Shown: one piece after another, positions 28,740 to 36,453 of the stretch
Position numbering within the stretch: the stretch's first letter is position 1
Layout of the letters: every line of letters starts with the position of its first letter
Assembly (NCBI RefSeq): GCF_000948975.2
Contig: NZ_CP059735.1
Location: 3,844,001 to 3,908,000, forward strand
Direction of reading: 5' to 3'
Source of the DNA: Thalassomonas actiniarum
GTDB lineage: Bacteria > Pseudomonadota > Gammaproteobacteria > Enterobacterales > Alteromonadaceae
DNA length: 64,000 bases
The notes under the pieces: model-generated
Seen by the model: only the letters and a program-made list of their open reading frames with translations
Database searches by the model: none
Told to the model about the DNA's origin: nothing
Made by a program: the position numbers and the translations under genes

Positions 28740-30587
28740 CTAGTCCAGTGTTGTTGCCGTTTCACTCAAGCAAGGCTCTTCAACGGTATTAGGCATATCT
28801 ATACCATAAATACTGACCCGGTTACGTCCCGAGCTTTTCGCATGATACATGGCCTCATCTGCTGCTTTAACAATTTCATTTAAACTATAAGAGCCATTTT
28901 CCGACGAGCAGATACCAAAACTGGCAGAAATCTTAAAGTTATAGCCGGTTTCAACCGTTGAGATCTCACTGATCACACTGCGGCATGATTCCGCCAATTC
29001 ATAAGCTTTATCATTATCACAACCGGGTAAGAGAATGGTAAACTCTTCCCCGCCAAAACGACCAAAAATGTCATTTTTACGGCAGAGTTTCTGACAGGTC
29101 ATGATGGTATTTTTCAAGACCCAGTCTCCTACCTGATGGCCATAAGTATCATTGATAGCTTTAAACTCATCTAAATCAAATAAAATCAAACTAATAGGCT
29201 GACCGCTTTGGTGGCAATATTTGATAGCGGTATCGGAAAGTTCATTAAAGCAGCGACGATTGAGAATACCGGTCAGTTCATCGTATTCCGCCATTTTTTT
29301 CAACCTTCGCTGAGTGAGTTTTGACTTATAGGTCCAATAAGCCAAGATCGCGACAATCAGCATAAGCGACAGGATCAAGAGCTGGTCTTTTTCTCTGGTA
29401 CGTTCATTGAGCACTTTCTCCAATAACAGCCTTCTATTTTGTTCATCCAATAATTTGATCCTCAAGTTTTTTTGCTGGTTATTTTCTTCCGCTATCTGGT
29501 AAGTAATGCTGCGCTTATTCAAATCATCATTATAAAGTTTATCGTGGGCCATGTAGAGCTCATGATATTTTAGCGCTAACGCAAGGTTGTTATTTTTCCG
29601 ATTAATCTGGTACAGAATTTTACTGGCCCTGACAATAGACATAGAGCTGTGATCCGCCCTGATCCTTTCAATAACCATATTGGCATAGCGCTCTGCCTCA
29701 GCAAAATTCCCCAAGTCAAAATACGCCTGGGCAATGAAAGAGTTAAAGCGGCTGATGAGTAAATAATATTCGGTCCGTTTTACCGAAGGTAATTGCCGTA
29801 AAAGCAAATCAAGCGCCAACTGGGGTTTATTTTCATTTAAATATAACTCCGCAATAATCACGTAAATAAAATTAGACGCCATCGTCTCGCCAACGGTTTC
29901 ACAATGGCTGACATTGATATTCTTGATGCCTTCCACCGTCAGCTGCTTTAAAAAGAAATTAGACTCTACCGTCAACATATTCGCCAGGCACATGTGGCGC
30001 AGTGAAGGGTTGCTTGCCTGTAATTTCGAGGCATATTGTTGGCTTAAGTGATAAATTGAAAGACGGTTATAAAAATTTGCCACCGCAAAGAGTGCGTCCG
30101 GATAACTTGTTTTTCCCTTCATTTCATTAAGCTGCGGTAACAACTTATTCAGGACAGTAAAGCCTTCACTGTAATTTTCGCTGGTGGAATAAATATTAAC
30201 TTTGGTAATAATGGCCCTGTGCTTTAAAACGGTATATTCATCTTGTTTAATAACTTTATTTAATAGCGTCAGCGCCGCCTGCACATCTCCGCCGATCACT
30301 TTCTGGTATCCCATAAAGTAGGCTAAATAAAGCGCTTGCTCCTGAGATAACAAAGCTTGTTTTGTCCTTAATTTTGCAACAATCGAGTTAAATAATTTGC
30401 GATCTAAGGTCCGTTGTTTATCCGCCTGATAAATAAGCCGCTCAATTTCTCTGTATTGTTCAAACCTGTCGATAAAGTAATTTTTCTGCGCCGCACTCTC
30501 AAAGCATAAGCACAATAAGATATAAGTGCAGAATGAAGAAATTCTAGGCAACATCATCCTGCACTTATGACAAGACAGAAAGTTCAA
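28740..30587 (-). CDS. Diguanylate cyclase with TPR-like sensor, downstream of borosin-like genes
   Basis: Makes cyclic di-GMP. The product has 615 residues: an N-terminal hydrophobic signal (about 15-33), a periplasmic helical-repeat region that looks like TPRs (about 40-360), a coiled coil (about 365-400), one membrane segment (402-420) and a GGDEF domain (430-600). The active site is GGEEF at 512-516, with an RxxD inhibitory site (RKND) five residues before. The called start is TTG with AGGGA seven bases upstream; ATGs at 30557 and 30554 are alternatives giving a cleaner signal peptide. Only 10 bases separate it from the precursor-like gene upstream, so cotranscription with the putative borosin genes is likely. 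Confidence 0.9.
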   Translation of the reverse strand: MNFLSCHKCRMMLPRISSFCTYILLCLCFESAAQKNYFIDRFEQYREIERLIYQADKQRTLDRKLFNSIVAKLRTKQALLSQEQALYLAYFMGYQKVIGGDVQAALTLLNKVIKQDEYTVLKHRAIITKVNIYSTSENYSEGFTVLNKLLPQLNEMKGKTSYPDALFAVANFYNRLSIYHLSQQYASKLQASNPSLRHMCLANMLTVESNFFLKQLTVEGIKNINVSHCETVGETMASNFIYVIIAELYLNENKPQLALDLLLRQLPSVKRTEYYLLISRFNSFIAQAYFDLGNFAEAERYANMVIERIRADHSSMSIVRASKILYQINRKNNNLALALKYHELYMAHDKLYNDDLNKRSITYQIAEENNQQKNLRIKLLDEQNRRLLLEKVLNERTREKDQLLILSLMLIVAILAYWTYKSKLTQRRLKKMAEYDELTGILNRRCFNELSDTAIKYCHQSGQPISLILFDLDEFKAINDTYGHQVGDWVLKNTIMTCQKLCRKNDIFGRFGGEEFTILLPGCDNDKAYELAESCRSVISEISTVETGYNFKISASFGICSSENGSYSLNEIVKAADEAMYHAKSSGRNRVSIYGIDMPNTVEEPCLSETATTLD

Positions 30588-30597
30588 TCGCTTATCC

Positions 30598-30891
30598 CTA
30601 AGCGACTTGTCTGCATCTGCTGTCTTCAGGTACAGCCGTTAGCGGTCCTATGTCGGCCTTATTCTCAACACTAAAGTCATCCGGAACATCCGTTATCGAA
30701 ATGTAACAACATGCACTGGTGCCAGCCCCAGCTAATAAGCTAATTTCCTTAGCATTATCAGAGATAAGCACAGAGCAGATATCATGATTAAAATTCGCTT
30801 GCCGTAACAAAATAGAACTATCTTTAAGGACTTCGGTGTTTAGCGAGGCATTACAGCCAATATTTTCAAGTATTCCAATTACGTCAGACAT
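30598..30891 (-). CDS. Putative split-borosin precursor peptide (copy 1, SonA-like)
   Basis: A 97-residue cytoplasmic protein without signal peptide. Residues 3-55 form a helical region (VIGILENIG ... VLISDNAKEISLLAG) resembling the borosin-binding domain of SonA of Shewanella oneidensis, followed by a hydrophobic beta-like stretch CCYISITDV (61-69) and a polar tail. It aligns with the neighbouring gene at 30933-31214, both with Tyr63 at the same position, so they are paralogues. By comparison with SonA, whose methylated residues lie in a similar hydrophobic stretch near its end, Ile64 and Ile66 would be the likely N-methylated positions. The family resemblance is from memory and needs an alignment. 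Confidence 0.7.
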   Translation of the reverse strand: MSDVIGILENIGCNASLNTEVLKDSSILLRQANFNHDICSVLISDNAKEISLLAGAGTSACCYISITDVPDDFSVENKADIGPLTAVPEDSRCRQVA

Positions 30892-30932
30892 AATAAATCC
30901 TTATAAGTATATTATTAAATCAACTCATTATC

Positions 30933-31214
30933 TTAAGCCGATTCTTGCTCACCCTGCTTAGGTTCATCTTCAGCGGGTTTATTATCATCTTTTGGCATTT
31001 CATGCTCCTTTGCAGGCGCAGAGACATAGCAGATGATATCCTTTTTGTTATCAGACAACTGCGCTAATTCTGATTTATCGTTGGCAATCAATACTTTTCG
31101 TATAACGGCAGGTACACGCATTTCGGTTAACTGTAACTCACAGTCTACTTCAGTCGAATATTTTAAATTCGACTGCTGACCAATTTTTTCCAGTACATCC
31201 GTTATGCTATTCAT
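30933..31214 (-). CDS. Putative split-borosin precursor peptide (copy 2, SonA-like)
   Basis: A 93-residue protein paralogous to its downstream neighbour. The N-terminal part (ITDVLEKIG ... KVLIANDKSELAQLSD, residues 4-55) looks like a borosin-binding domain, followed by the hydrophobic core candidate IICYVSAPA (60-68) and a highly charged, Pro/Glu/Lys-rich tail of about 25 residues. Tyr63 and the spacing from the helical part match copy 1, while the core residues differ (YVSA against YISI), the usual sign of substrate diversification in RiPP precursors. It lies 88 bases after the methyltransferase gene on the same strand, with a good ribosome-binding site AAGGAG upstream. Confidence 0.72.
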   Translation of the reverse strand: MNSITDVLEKIGQQSNLKYSTEVDCELQLTEMRVPAVIRKVLIANDKSELAQLSDNKKDIICYVSAPAKEHEMPKDDNKPAEDEPKQGEQESA

Positions 31215-31302
31215 AATATCTCCTTAACTCAGTTGACTAAAAATGAAATATTTTTAACTAATTGAACTATAAGATTAATTTCCTCCTCTTTTGGTTGATA
31301 GA

Positions 31303-32112
31303 TTAGACAAGCTTGATATTTTTGTGATCCTTGTCGATGGCATCTAATCGCTGTAAAACTTCCATATTGCGAATAAGCTCCTGGCAGGGAGGAATAACTA
31401 AGGTGGTATAACCATGAATCTCTGCATGGAGCAAGGATGACAAGGGAAGACTCTCGATACGATGGCTGTGAATAGGTAAGGTCGGCGCCTCGTATAATAT
31501 CACTTGGTGATCTTTAGGATAGTGAAGGGATAATATATCTATCAGTACCTGACGGTAACTCTCACCGGTGGAAAACTTACTTAAAGAAAGATCACCGGCT
31601 ATGCCTACCTGCCATAAGATCAAGTACGCAGAGGGATCTATGATGCGTTTATAGAACATAAACTGGCTGGCTTCAAAATGACTGCAACCAAATTGTCCCG
31701 GGTCTATGGCAAGATCTGAAAACAGACAATCTTCGGCTGAAATCCCCGGCTCCATTTTCCCGTAATATCCCAAAGCCCTGGCCTGTTCAATGACCTTGTG
31801 GGGCACACAGGCAAAAACCCCGGGATGGCCATAAAAGGCACCGACAACTTTTTTCCCCGCTTTAACTTCTGCTATCATGGCAGCAACCATAGCGTTATAG
31901 GAAACCAGCCGGGACGTACCTTCATGGTAATAAGGTTGCAGGCTGCGCACATCAGGATTCATTTGACCGATCCACTGTTCAACCAGGCCGTCTGAAACAA
32001 GAGAAAAGACCACATCGGCCTGTTCAATATAACTTCTCGATAACGGACTTAAATGGGAGCCCAGAGTCATACCTACGCCAACACAAACGATACTTCCTTG
32101 TTGTTCATTCAT
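31303..32112 (-). CDS. Putative borosin peptide alpha-N-methyltransferase (SonM-like, tetrapyrrole-methylase fold)
   Basis: A 269-residue SAM-dependent methylase of the TP-methylase superfamily. The hallmark blocks of borosin methyltransferases OphMA and SonM are present: N-terminal GSIVCVGVGM, ADVVFSLVSDG, the YGHPGVFACVPH block at about residues 94-105, EPGISAEDCLFSDLAIDP, FEASQFMFY, and a late LVIPP. This pattern is not that of CobA, CbiF or RsmI. These enzymes methylate backbone amides of a precursor peptide; the lack of any fused peptide at the C terminus, together with two small genes downstream, fits the bacterial split type. The ATG at 32112 has AGGTGG five bases upstream; the frame opens at a GTG at 32121. 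Confidence 0.85.
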   Translation of the reverse strand: MNEQQGSIVCVGVGMTLGSHLSPLSRSYIEQADVVFSLVSDGLVEQWIGQMNPDVRSLQPYYHEGTSRLVSYNAMVAAMIAEVKAGKKVVGAFYGHPGVFACVPHKVIEQARALGYYGKMEPGISAEDCLFSDLAIDPGQFGCSHFEASQFMFYKRIIDPSAYLILWQVGIAGDLSLSKFSTGESYRQVLIDILSLHYPKDHQVILYEAPTLPIHSHRIESLPLSSLLHAEIHGYTTLVIPPCQELIRNMEVLQRLDAIDKDHKNIKLV

Positions 32113-32747
32113 TTTAACCACCTATTGTTCTTGTTCTTTTTATGCCATTGCTAAAGGCTTATTAACTCGCACACCAGTTAAATACCTGGTTTAGCTTGCT
32201 GAACCGAATAAAATTGATTGTTAAAAAAACTACCTTGTTATTTCCATCCTAAAGTTAAAGCACAGTTAATGTTATTAAAGCCAGGAAACGCTTAGGATAG
32301 TTATCGGGAAGTTTGCTAGTGGTATTGAAAGAAAATATCAGTATTAACGGCACTATTTCACGAAAGAGTATAATAAAACATCGATATAAGTCTTAAAATA
32401 ACCGGGATATCAAGAGCTCCCTCTCTTAATCTAAACTGACAGGTCCTAGCCCGAGGACAGATGCCACTAAGTTTAGGTCAGATCATAACCATGTCAAATG
32501 CAATCACACCATAATCCCTTAAAAAAACTAGGGTTATTTAAGGGATTAACTAGAATGATCCACTTTAATTTATTTTACAACTGCTTGCATTTTTTCCCAG
32601 GCGAAAGTATCACCTGCCTTTTAAGGAAATAATGAAAAATTTACCTGTGAACCGAAAAGCAATGGTGCAGCTGTAATGAAATACTGACAGCCGACTAAAC
32701 TAAAACCAGACACAATCGCTTTATTGTCTTAACTTGTCCCTCACCTT
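32113..32747. other. Intergenic region upstream of the borosin-like operon
   Basis: About 635 bases without a convincing gene. It contains the operon leader and an 11-bp perfect inverted repeat at 32513-32547. A 14-codon frame at 32632-32676 on the plus strand has a ribosome-binding-site-like AAGGAAAT but no other support. A promoter could not be pinned down by eye. Confidence 0.5.
32513..32547. repeat. Perfect 11-bp inverted repeat
   Basis: AATCCCTTAAA/TTTAAGGGATT separated by 13 bases. Neither side ends in a T-run, so it is not a typical terminator. It lies between the GGDEF-EAL gene and the borosin-like operon. Confidence 0.6.
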
Positions 32748-34826
32748 TTATAGTGGCATCAACTCCAGTACCAATAACTGCTTTGCCCGGCAAGGTTTGC
32801 CCAACAAATATCCCTGGGCAAAATCACAATTGAGGCTTTTTAACAAATGCAGTTGCTCCTGGGTTTCCACTCCTTCAGCCACCACAGTTAAATTCAGGCC
32901 ATGAGCCATGGCAATAGCAGCATTGACTAACTTTCTGTCGGTTGACTCTGTGGTAATGCCCTGGACAAAACTACGGTCTATTTTAAGGACATCAAACGGA
33001 TACTGGCGCAAATAATTTAATGATGAATAACCGGTACCAAAATCATCCATTGAAAGATAAATGCCTAACACACTTAATGCCGACAATGTTTTTTTGATAT
33101 AGGAATGGCCACTCATCAGCACGCCTTCAGTGATCTCCAACTCCAGACAATTGGCAGCAACCCCGGCCTGAATCAGTGCCTGCTCAATCATATCCACCAG
33201 TTTAATATCCCTGAACTGCCTCGGAGATAAATTTACCGACATTTTTAACGCTCGATGATGGCGCTGCTGCCAGCTGGCCAGTACAGATAAGGCTTGTGTC
33301 AGCACAAATTGCCCAATATCAATAATCAAACCGGTTTGCTCTGCAATGGGAATAAACTCTACCGGGGATACCTGACCCAGTTTAGGGTTATACCAGCGTA
33401 ATAAGGCTTCGGCCCCGATTATCTCACCACTGTTAACCTTTACCTGCACCTGGTACACCACTTCAAATTCCTGACGCTGCAAGGCGCCACGAATTGCTTG
33501 TTCCAGCTCAAGCCGCCTGGAGACATCCCGGTTCATTTTTTCGTTAAAATACGAATAAGTATTTCGCCCTAGGGCTTTTGCCTGGTACATCGCCATATCG
33601 GCATTACGCAACAAGGTAGAAGAATCACGGCCGTCCTCAGGATAAACGGCTATGCCGGCGGTTGCCGTGAGAATGAGCTCACGACTGTCAATGTAAAACG
33701 CCCGGTGAAATTGTTGCAGCATTTTTTCAACGATAGCTTTGGCATCTACGCCTCCCGACAAGCCGCCCAGCAAGATAATAAACTCATCACCGCCAAGACG
33801 ACCGACCACATCAACCTGACGTATTACGCCCTGTAAACGCCCGGCGGCTTCAACCAGTACTTTGTCGCCAACTTCATGTCCCAGGGAGTCATTAATTTTT
33901 TTGAAATCATCTAGATCAATAAACAGCACCGCAACTTGATGACCCGATCGCTGTGCTTCATTTAACATTTGCGCCAGCCTTTCAAGTGCCAAAAAACGGT
34001 TCGGTAACCGGGTTAAGGCATCATAATGGGCTTGATGCTGGATCTTTTCTTCCGCCAGTTTTCTTTGGGTAATATCCGTGGAAATACCGCACACGGCATA
34101 TATCTCCCCCCGGGCATTTTTCAAGGGGAATTTCACCGAAAGAAAGACTTGGCGTTTATTGGCCGTAAGCACCGTTTCTTCCGATTCCACCGGCTGGTTA
34201 AGGTTGATGGCTTTTAGATCATTTCGGCGAAATTTCCGGGCAACTTCCTCCGGGAATAAATCAAAATCCGTTTTCCCCTGTATTTCACTTTCGCTGACAT
34301 CAAAACACAATTCATAGGCCCGGTTAATCGACAAGTAATGCCCGCTGAGATCTTTAGTATAAATAACAGAAGAGGTATTATTGAGCAAATCTCTTTGCCT
34401 TTGCTCCGTTTCAAGCAAGGCCTGCTCGGCTTTTTTTCTGCGGGTGACATCTAAAATAATCGAATAAAGGAAAGTTTTATCCTCTACCGTGATAGGACCG
34501 GAATATACTTCAACATCCCGTATATCGCCGCTGGCCAAACGATGACGAAAATTATGAAAAACACGGGCTTCTTTTTTAGCTAACAGCATTTCCTGCTTAA
34601 CTTCTTCCTCTGTTAAGGTATTCAGCTCTGTGATCAACATACCGACAAAGGTTGCTTTATCATAACCATAAAACCTGAGCGCCGCTTCATTGGCCTCAAG
34701 GATACGTCCTTGAGCAGGGTCAATAATTAACTTAATCGCCTGATTTTTCTCAAACATTTGACGATATAATTGTTCATGCTTGCTCAAGGATAAGGAGACA
34801 TTAAGGCGATCATTTGTAGCAACCAT
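32748..34826 (-). CDS. PAS-PAS-GGDEF-EAL cyclic-di-GMP enzyme
   Basis: Cytoplasmic signalling protein of 692 residues with no membrane segment. Order: PAS (about 15-130), PAS (about 140-255), GGDEF (about 265-425) with GGDEF at 345-349 and inhibitory-site RQVD at 336-339, EAL (about 438-690) with EALLRW at 473-478, NLSPRQF, EITEGV, DDFGTGYSS at 594-602, KIDRSF and AEGVET. Both active sites are intact, so it could make and break c-di-GMP; the direction cannot be told from sequence. Ribosome-binding site AAGGATGATAA lies upstream. It is a lone gene between the borosin-like operon and the LytTR regulator. Confidence 0.95.
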   Translation of the reverse strand: MVATNDRLNVSLSLSKHEQLYRQMFEKNQAIKLIIDPAQGRILEANEAALRFYGYDKATFVGMLITELNTLTEEEVKQEMLLAKKEARVFHNFRHRLASGDIRDVEVYSGPITVEDKTFLYSIILDVTRRKKAEQALLETEQRQRDLLNNTSSVIYTKDLSGHYLSINRAYELCFDVSESEIQGKTDFDLFPEEVARKFRRNDLKAINLNQPVESEETVLTANKRQVFLSVKFPLKNARGEIYAVCGISTDITQRKLAEEKIQHQAHYDALTRLPNRFLALERLAQMLNEAQRSGHQVAVLFIDLDDFKKINDSLGHEVGDKVLVEAAGRLQGVIRQVDVVGRLGGDEFIILLGGLSGGVDAKAIVEKMLQQFHRAFYIDSRELILTATAGIAVYPEDGRDSSTLLRNADMAMYQAKALGRNTYSYFNEKMNRDVSRRLELEQAIRGALQRQEFEVVYQVQVKVNSGEIIGAEALLRWYNPKLGQVSPVEFIPIAEQTGLIIDIGQFVLTQALSVLASWQQRHHRALKMSVNLSPRQFRDIKLVDMIEQALIQAGVAANCLELEITEGVLMSGHSYIKKTLSALSVLGIYLSMDDFGTGYSSLNYLRQYPFDVLKIDRSFVQGITTESTDRKLVNAAIAMAHGLNLTVVAEGVETQEQLHLLKSLNCDFAQGYLLGKPCRAKQLLVLELMPL

Positions 34827-35037
34827 TTATCATCCTTAAGGTAAGCGCCGGCTTTACTGGAAAAAGTAATAATGAACTTGGCAGAAGAATTGACTTATCA
34901 TTTAATAGCGATGATAAGAGTATAGAAATGATTTCCTTTCCCGGCATCAAGTTTAGCATTCTGCCAGAAAGGCTGTACAAACAGTAAGCTTCAAACAAGG
35001 TATCACCGGGAAATAGCCATATTTATTGCCTTTTACG

Positions 35038-35799
35038 CTAAACTAAACCAATTAACTGCTCCAGTTTATTCTTATTTCTTCTGGACAGCGTCAATTGCTC
35101 ACCGGTTTTGATTATCACGGTATAATCGCCATTATCATTAGGATACAACTCACTAACACTGCTGCTGCGGATAATGGTGGACCTGTGAATACGCAAGAAT
35201 TCCTTGGGATCAAGCTGCCTTTCTAAAGCGGTCAGGGTTTCCCTGTGTAAATAATGTTTACCTTCGAGCATATGGACATCGGCGTAATTACCCGCTCCGG
35301 TAATATAATTAACCTGATCAACATCTATTAACCGGATATGCCCGGGGTCTTTGATCACCAGGCGGCTCTTATAGGTTTTTTCTTGTTTGGTCATTAAATG
35401 CTGCATCAGGGAAACCATATCCTGCATCTGATTATCACGCTCTGTTTGCAGCTGGGCCTTCGCCTTATTGAAGGCACGAGAAAACCGCTTTGCCTCAAGC
35501 GGTTTTAACAAATAATCAACGGCATTAAGTTCAAAGGCATCAAGGGCATAGCCTTTATGGCTACTGACAAAGATAACCTGGCATATTTCAGTTAACGCCC
35601 GCGCCAGTTCCAGCCCGTTAATCCCGGGAATTTCAACATCAAGGAAAATAATGTCCACCTGCTGCTTCCGGCAGATCTCCAATGCCAGGCGACCCTCTTT
35701 AATGCCGGGCAGCACTTCGACATCAGCCTCATTTTCAAGTAATTGCACAATACTCTCCTGTGCAACGACTTCTCTGTCTGCCACTAAGACTTTCAGCAT
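35038..35799 (-). CDS. LytTR-family response regulator (orphan)
   Basis: DNA-binding response regulator of 253 residues: receiver domain (about 1-120) with the phosphoacceptor Asp in DIIFLDVEIPG and the late Lys in NAVDYLLKPL, a helical linker, and a LytTR domain (about 150-253) with ITGAGNYADVHM and FLRIHRSTIIRSSSVSELYP. The start at 35799 is preferred over 35838 because MLKVLVADREVV begins the receiver domain and a strong GGGAGGGAA site precedes it. No histidine kinase of the LytS type lies next to it; an 85-codon minus frame upstream (35873-36130) is a weak candidate for a remnant. Confidence 0.93.
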   Translation of the reverse strand: MLKVLVADREVVAQESIVQLLENEADVEVLPGIKEGRLALEICRKQQVDIIFLDVEIPGINGLELARALTEICQVIFVSSHKGYALDAFELNAVDYLLKPLEAKRFSRAFNKAKAQLQTERDNQMQDMVSLMQHLMTKQEKTYKSRLVIKDPGHIRLIDVDQVNYITGAGNYADVHMLEGKHYLHRETLTALERQLDPKEFLRIHRSTIIRSSSVSELYPNDNGDYTVIIKTGEQLTLSRRNKNKLEQLIGLV

Positions 35800-36453
35800 T
35801 TCCCTCCCCCCATCTAATAAAGATAAAGTCCCCGACAAGATCTCAATCTCCGGGTAAAAAGATGCGATTAAGCTATGACATCAGCCCACTGCCACTTTTC
35901 AGCCCGCACAATAAGTCTTGCCGTCGGCAGAGAACCGGGCGGACAAACATAAAGGCAACAACTAAAAAATGGAGAAAGAGGCCGGCCAGTGGGAATAGCG
36001 TCTGATAACGGCAAGCAACTTGAGTCCAATCTCTGCCTAAACACAGATCGATTGAAAAGCCAGCGTTTAACCGACAAATTAACTTGTTATTAGCCCCATT
36101 GGCAACATAGATCATCGTCAACAAAATCACCTACTGTCACAGGTAAGCATTCATTTCTTAGACAACATGTAATCGTGATGTAAACCAATTGCATCAAAGG
36201 TAAATGAGCACTAAAAAAATTATAAAAAACAGGCTGATTTTTCCCCTTATCGACAGGCGAAATCAACCGTTTTCAATCACCGCCATCCACACCTCAATAA
36301 CAACCGCTCATCACATAGTTTCTGTCATTAGTGTATCGACTAGTGTTGTTGGCACTCTATAAAGCTAGCTTAACAACAGGTAAAAATAAAATTGTATTAG
36401 CTGTTTTTTATCTCTTTATTTGTCGATAAAACAAAATATTAATGGAGAAAGTC
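35800..36453. other. Divergent promoter region between LytTR regulator and TonB receptor
   Basis: About 650 bases. No confident gene; an 85-codon GTG-started minus frame (35873-36130) has one membrane-like stretch and gene-like codons but no recognisable domain. The rest is AT-rich and presumably carries both promoters. Confidence 0.5.

Noticed and set aside
32632-32676. 14-codon frame with ribosome-binding-like AAGGAAAT
   Set aside because: Too short to judge; no hairpin, no partner genes and no recognisable sequence.
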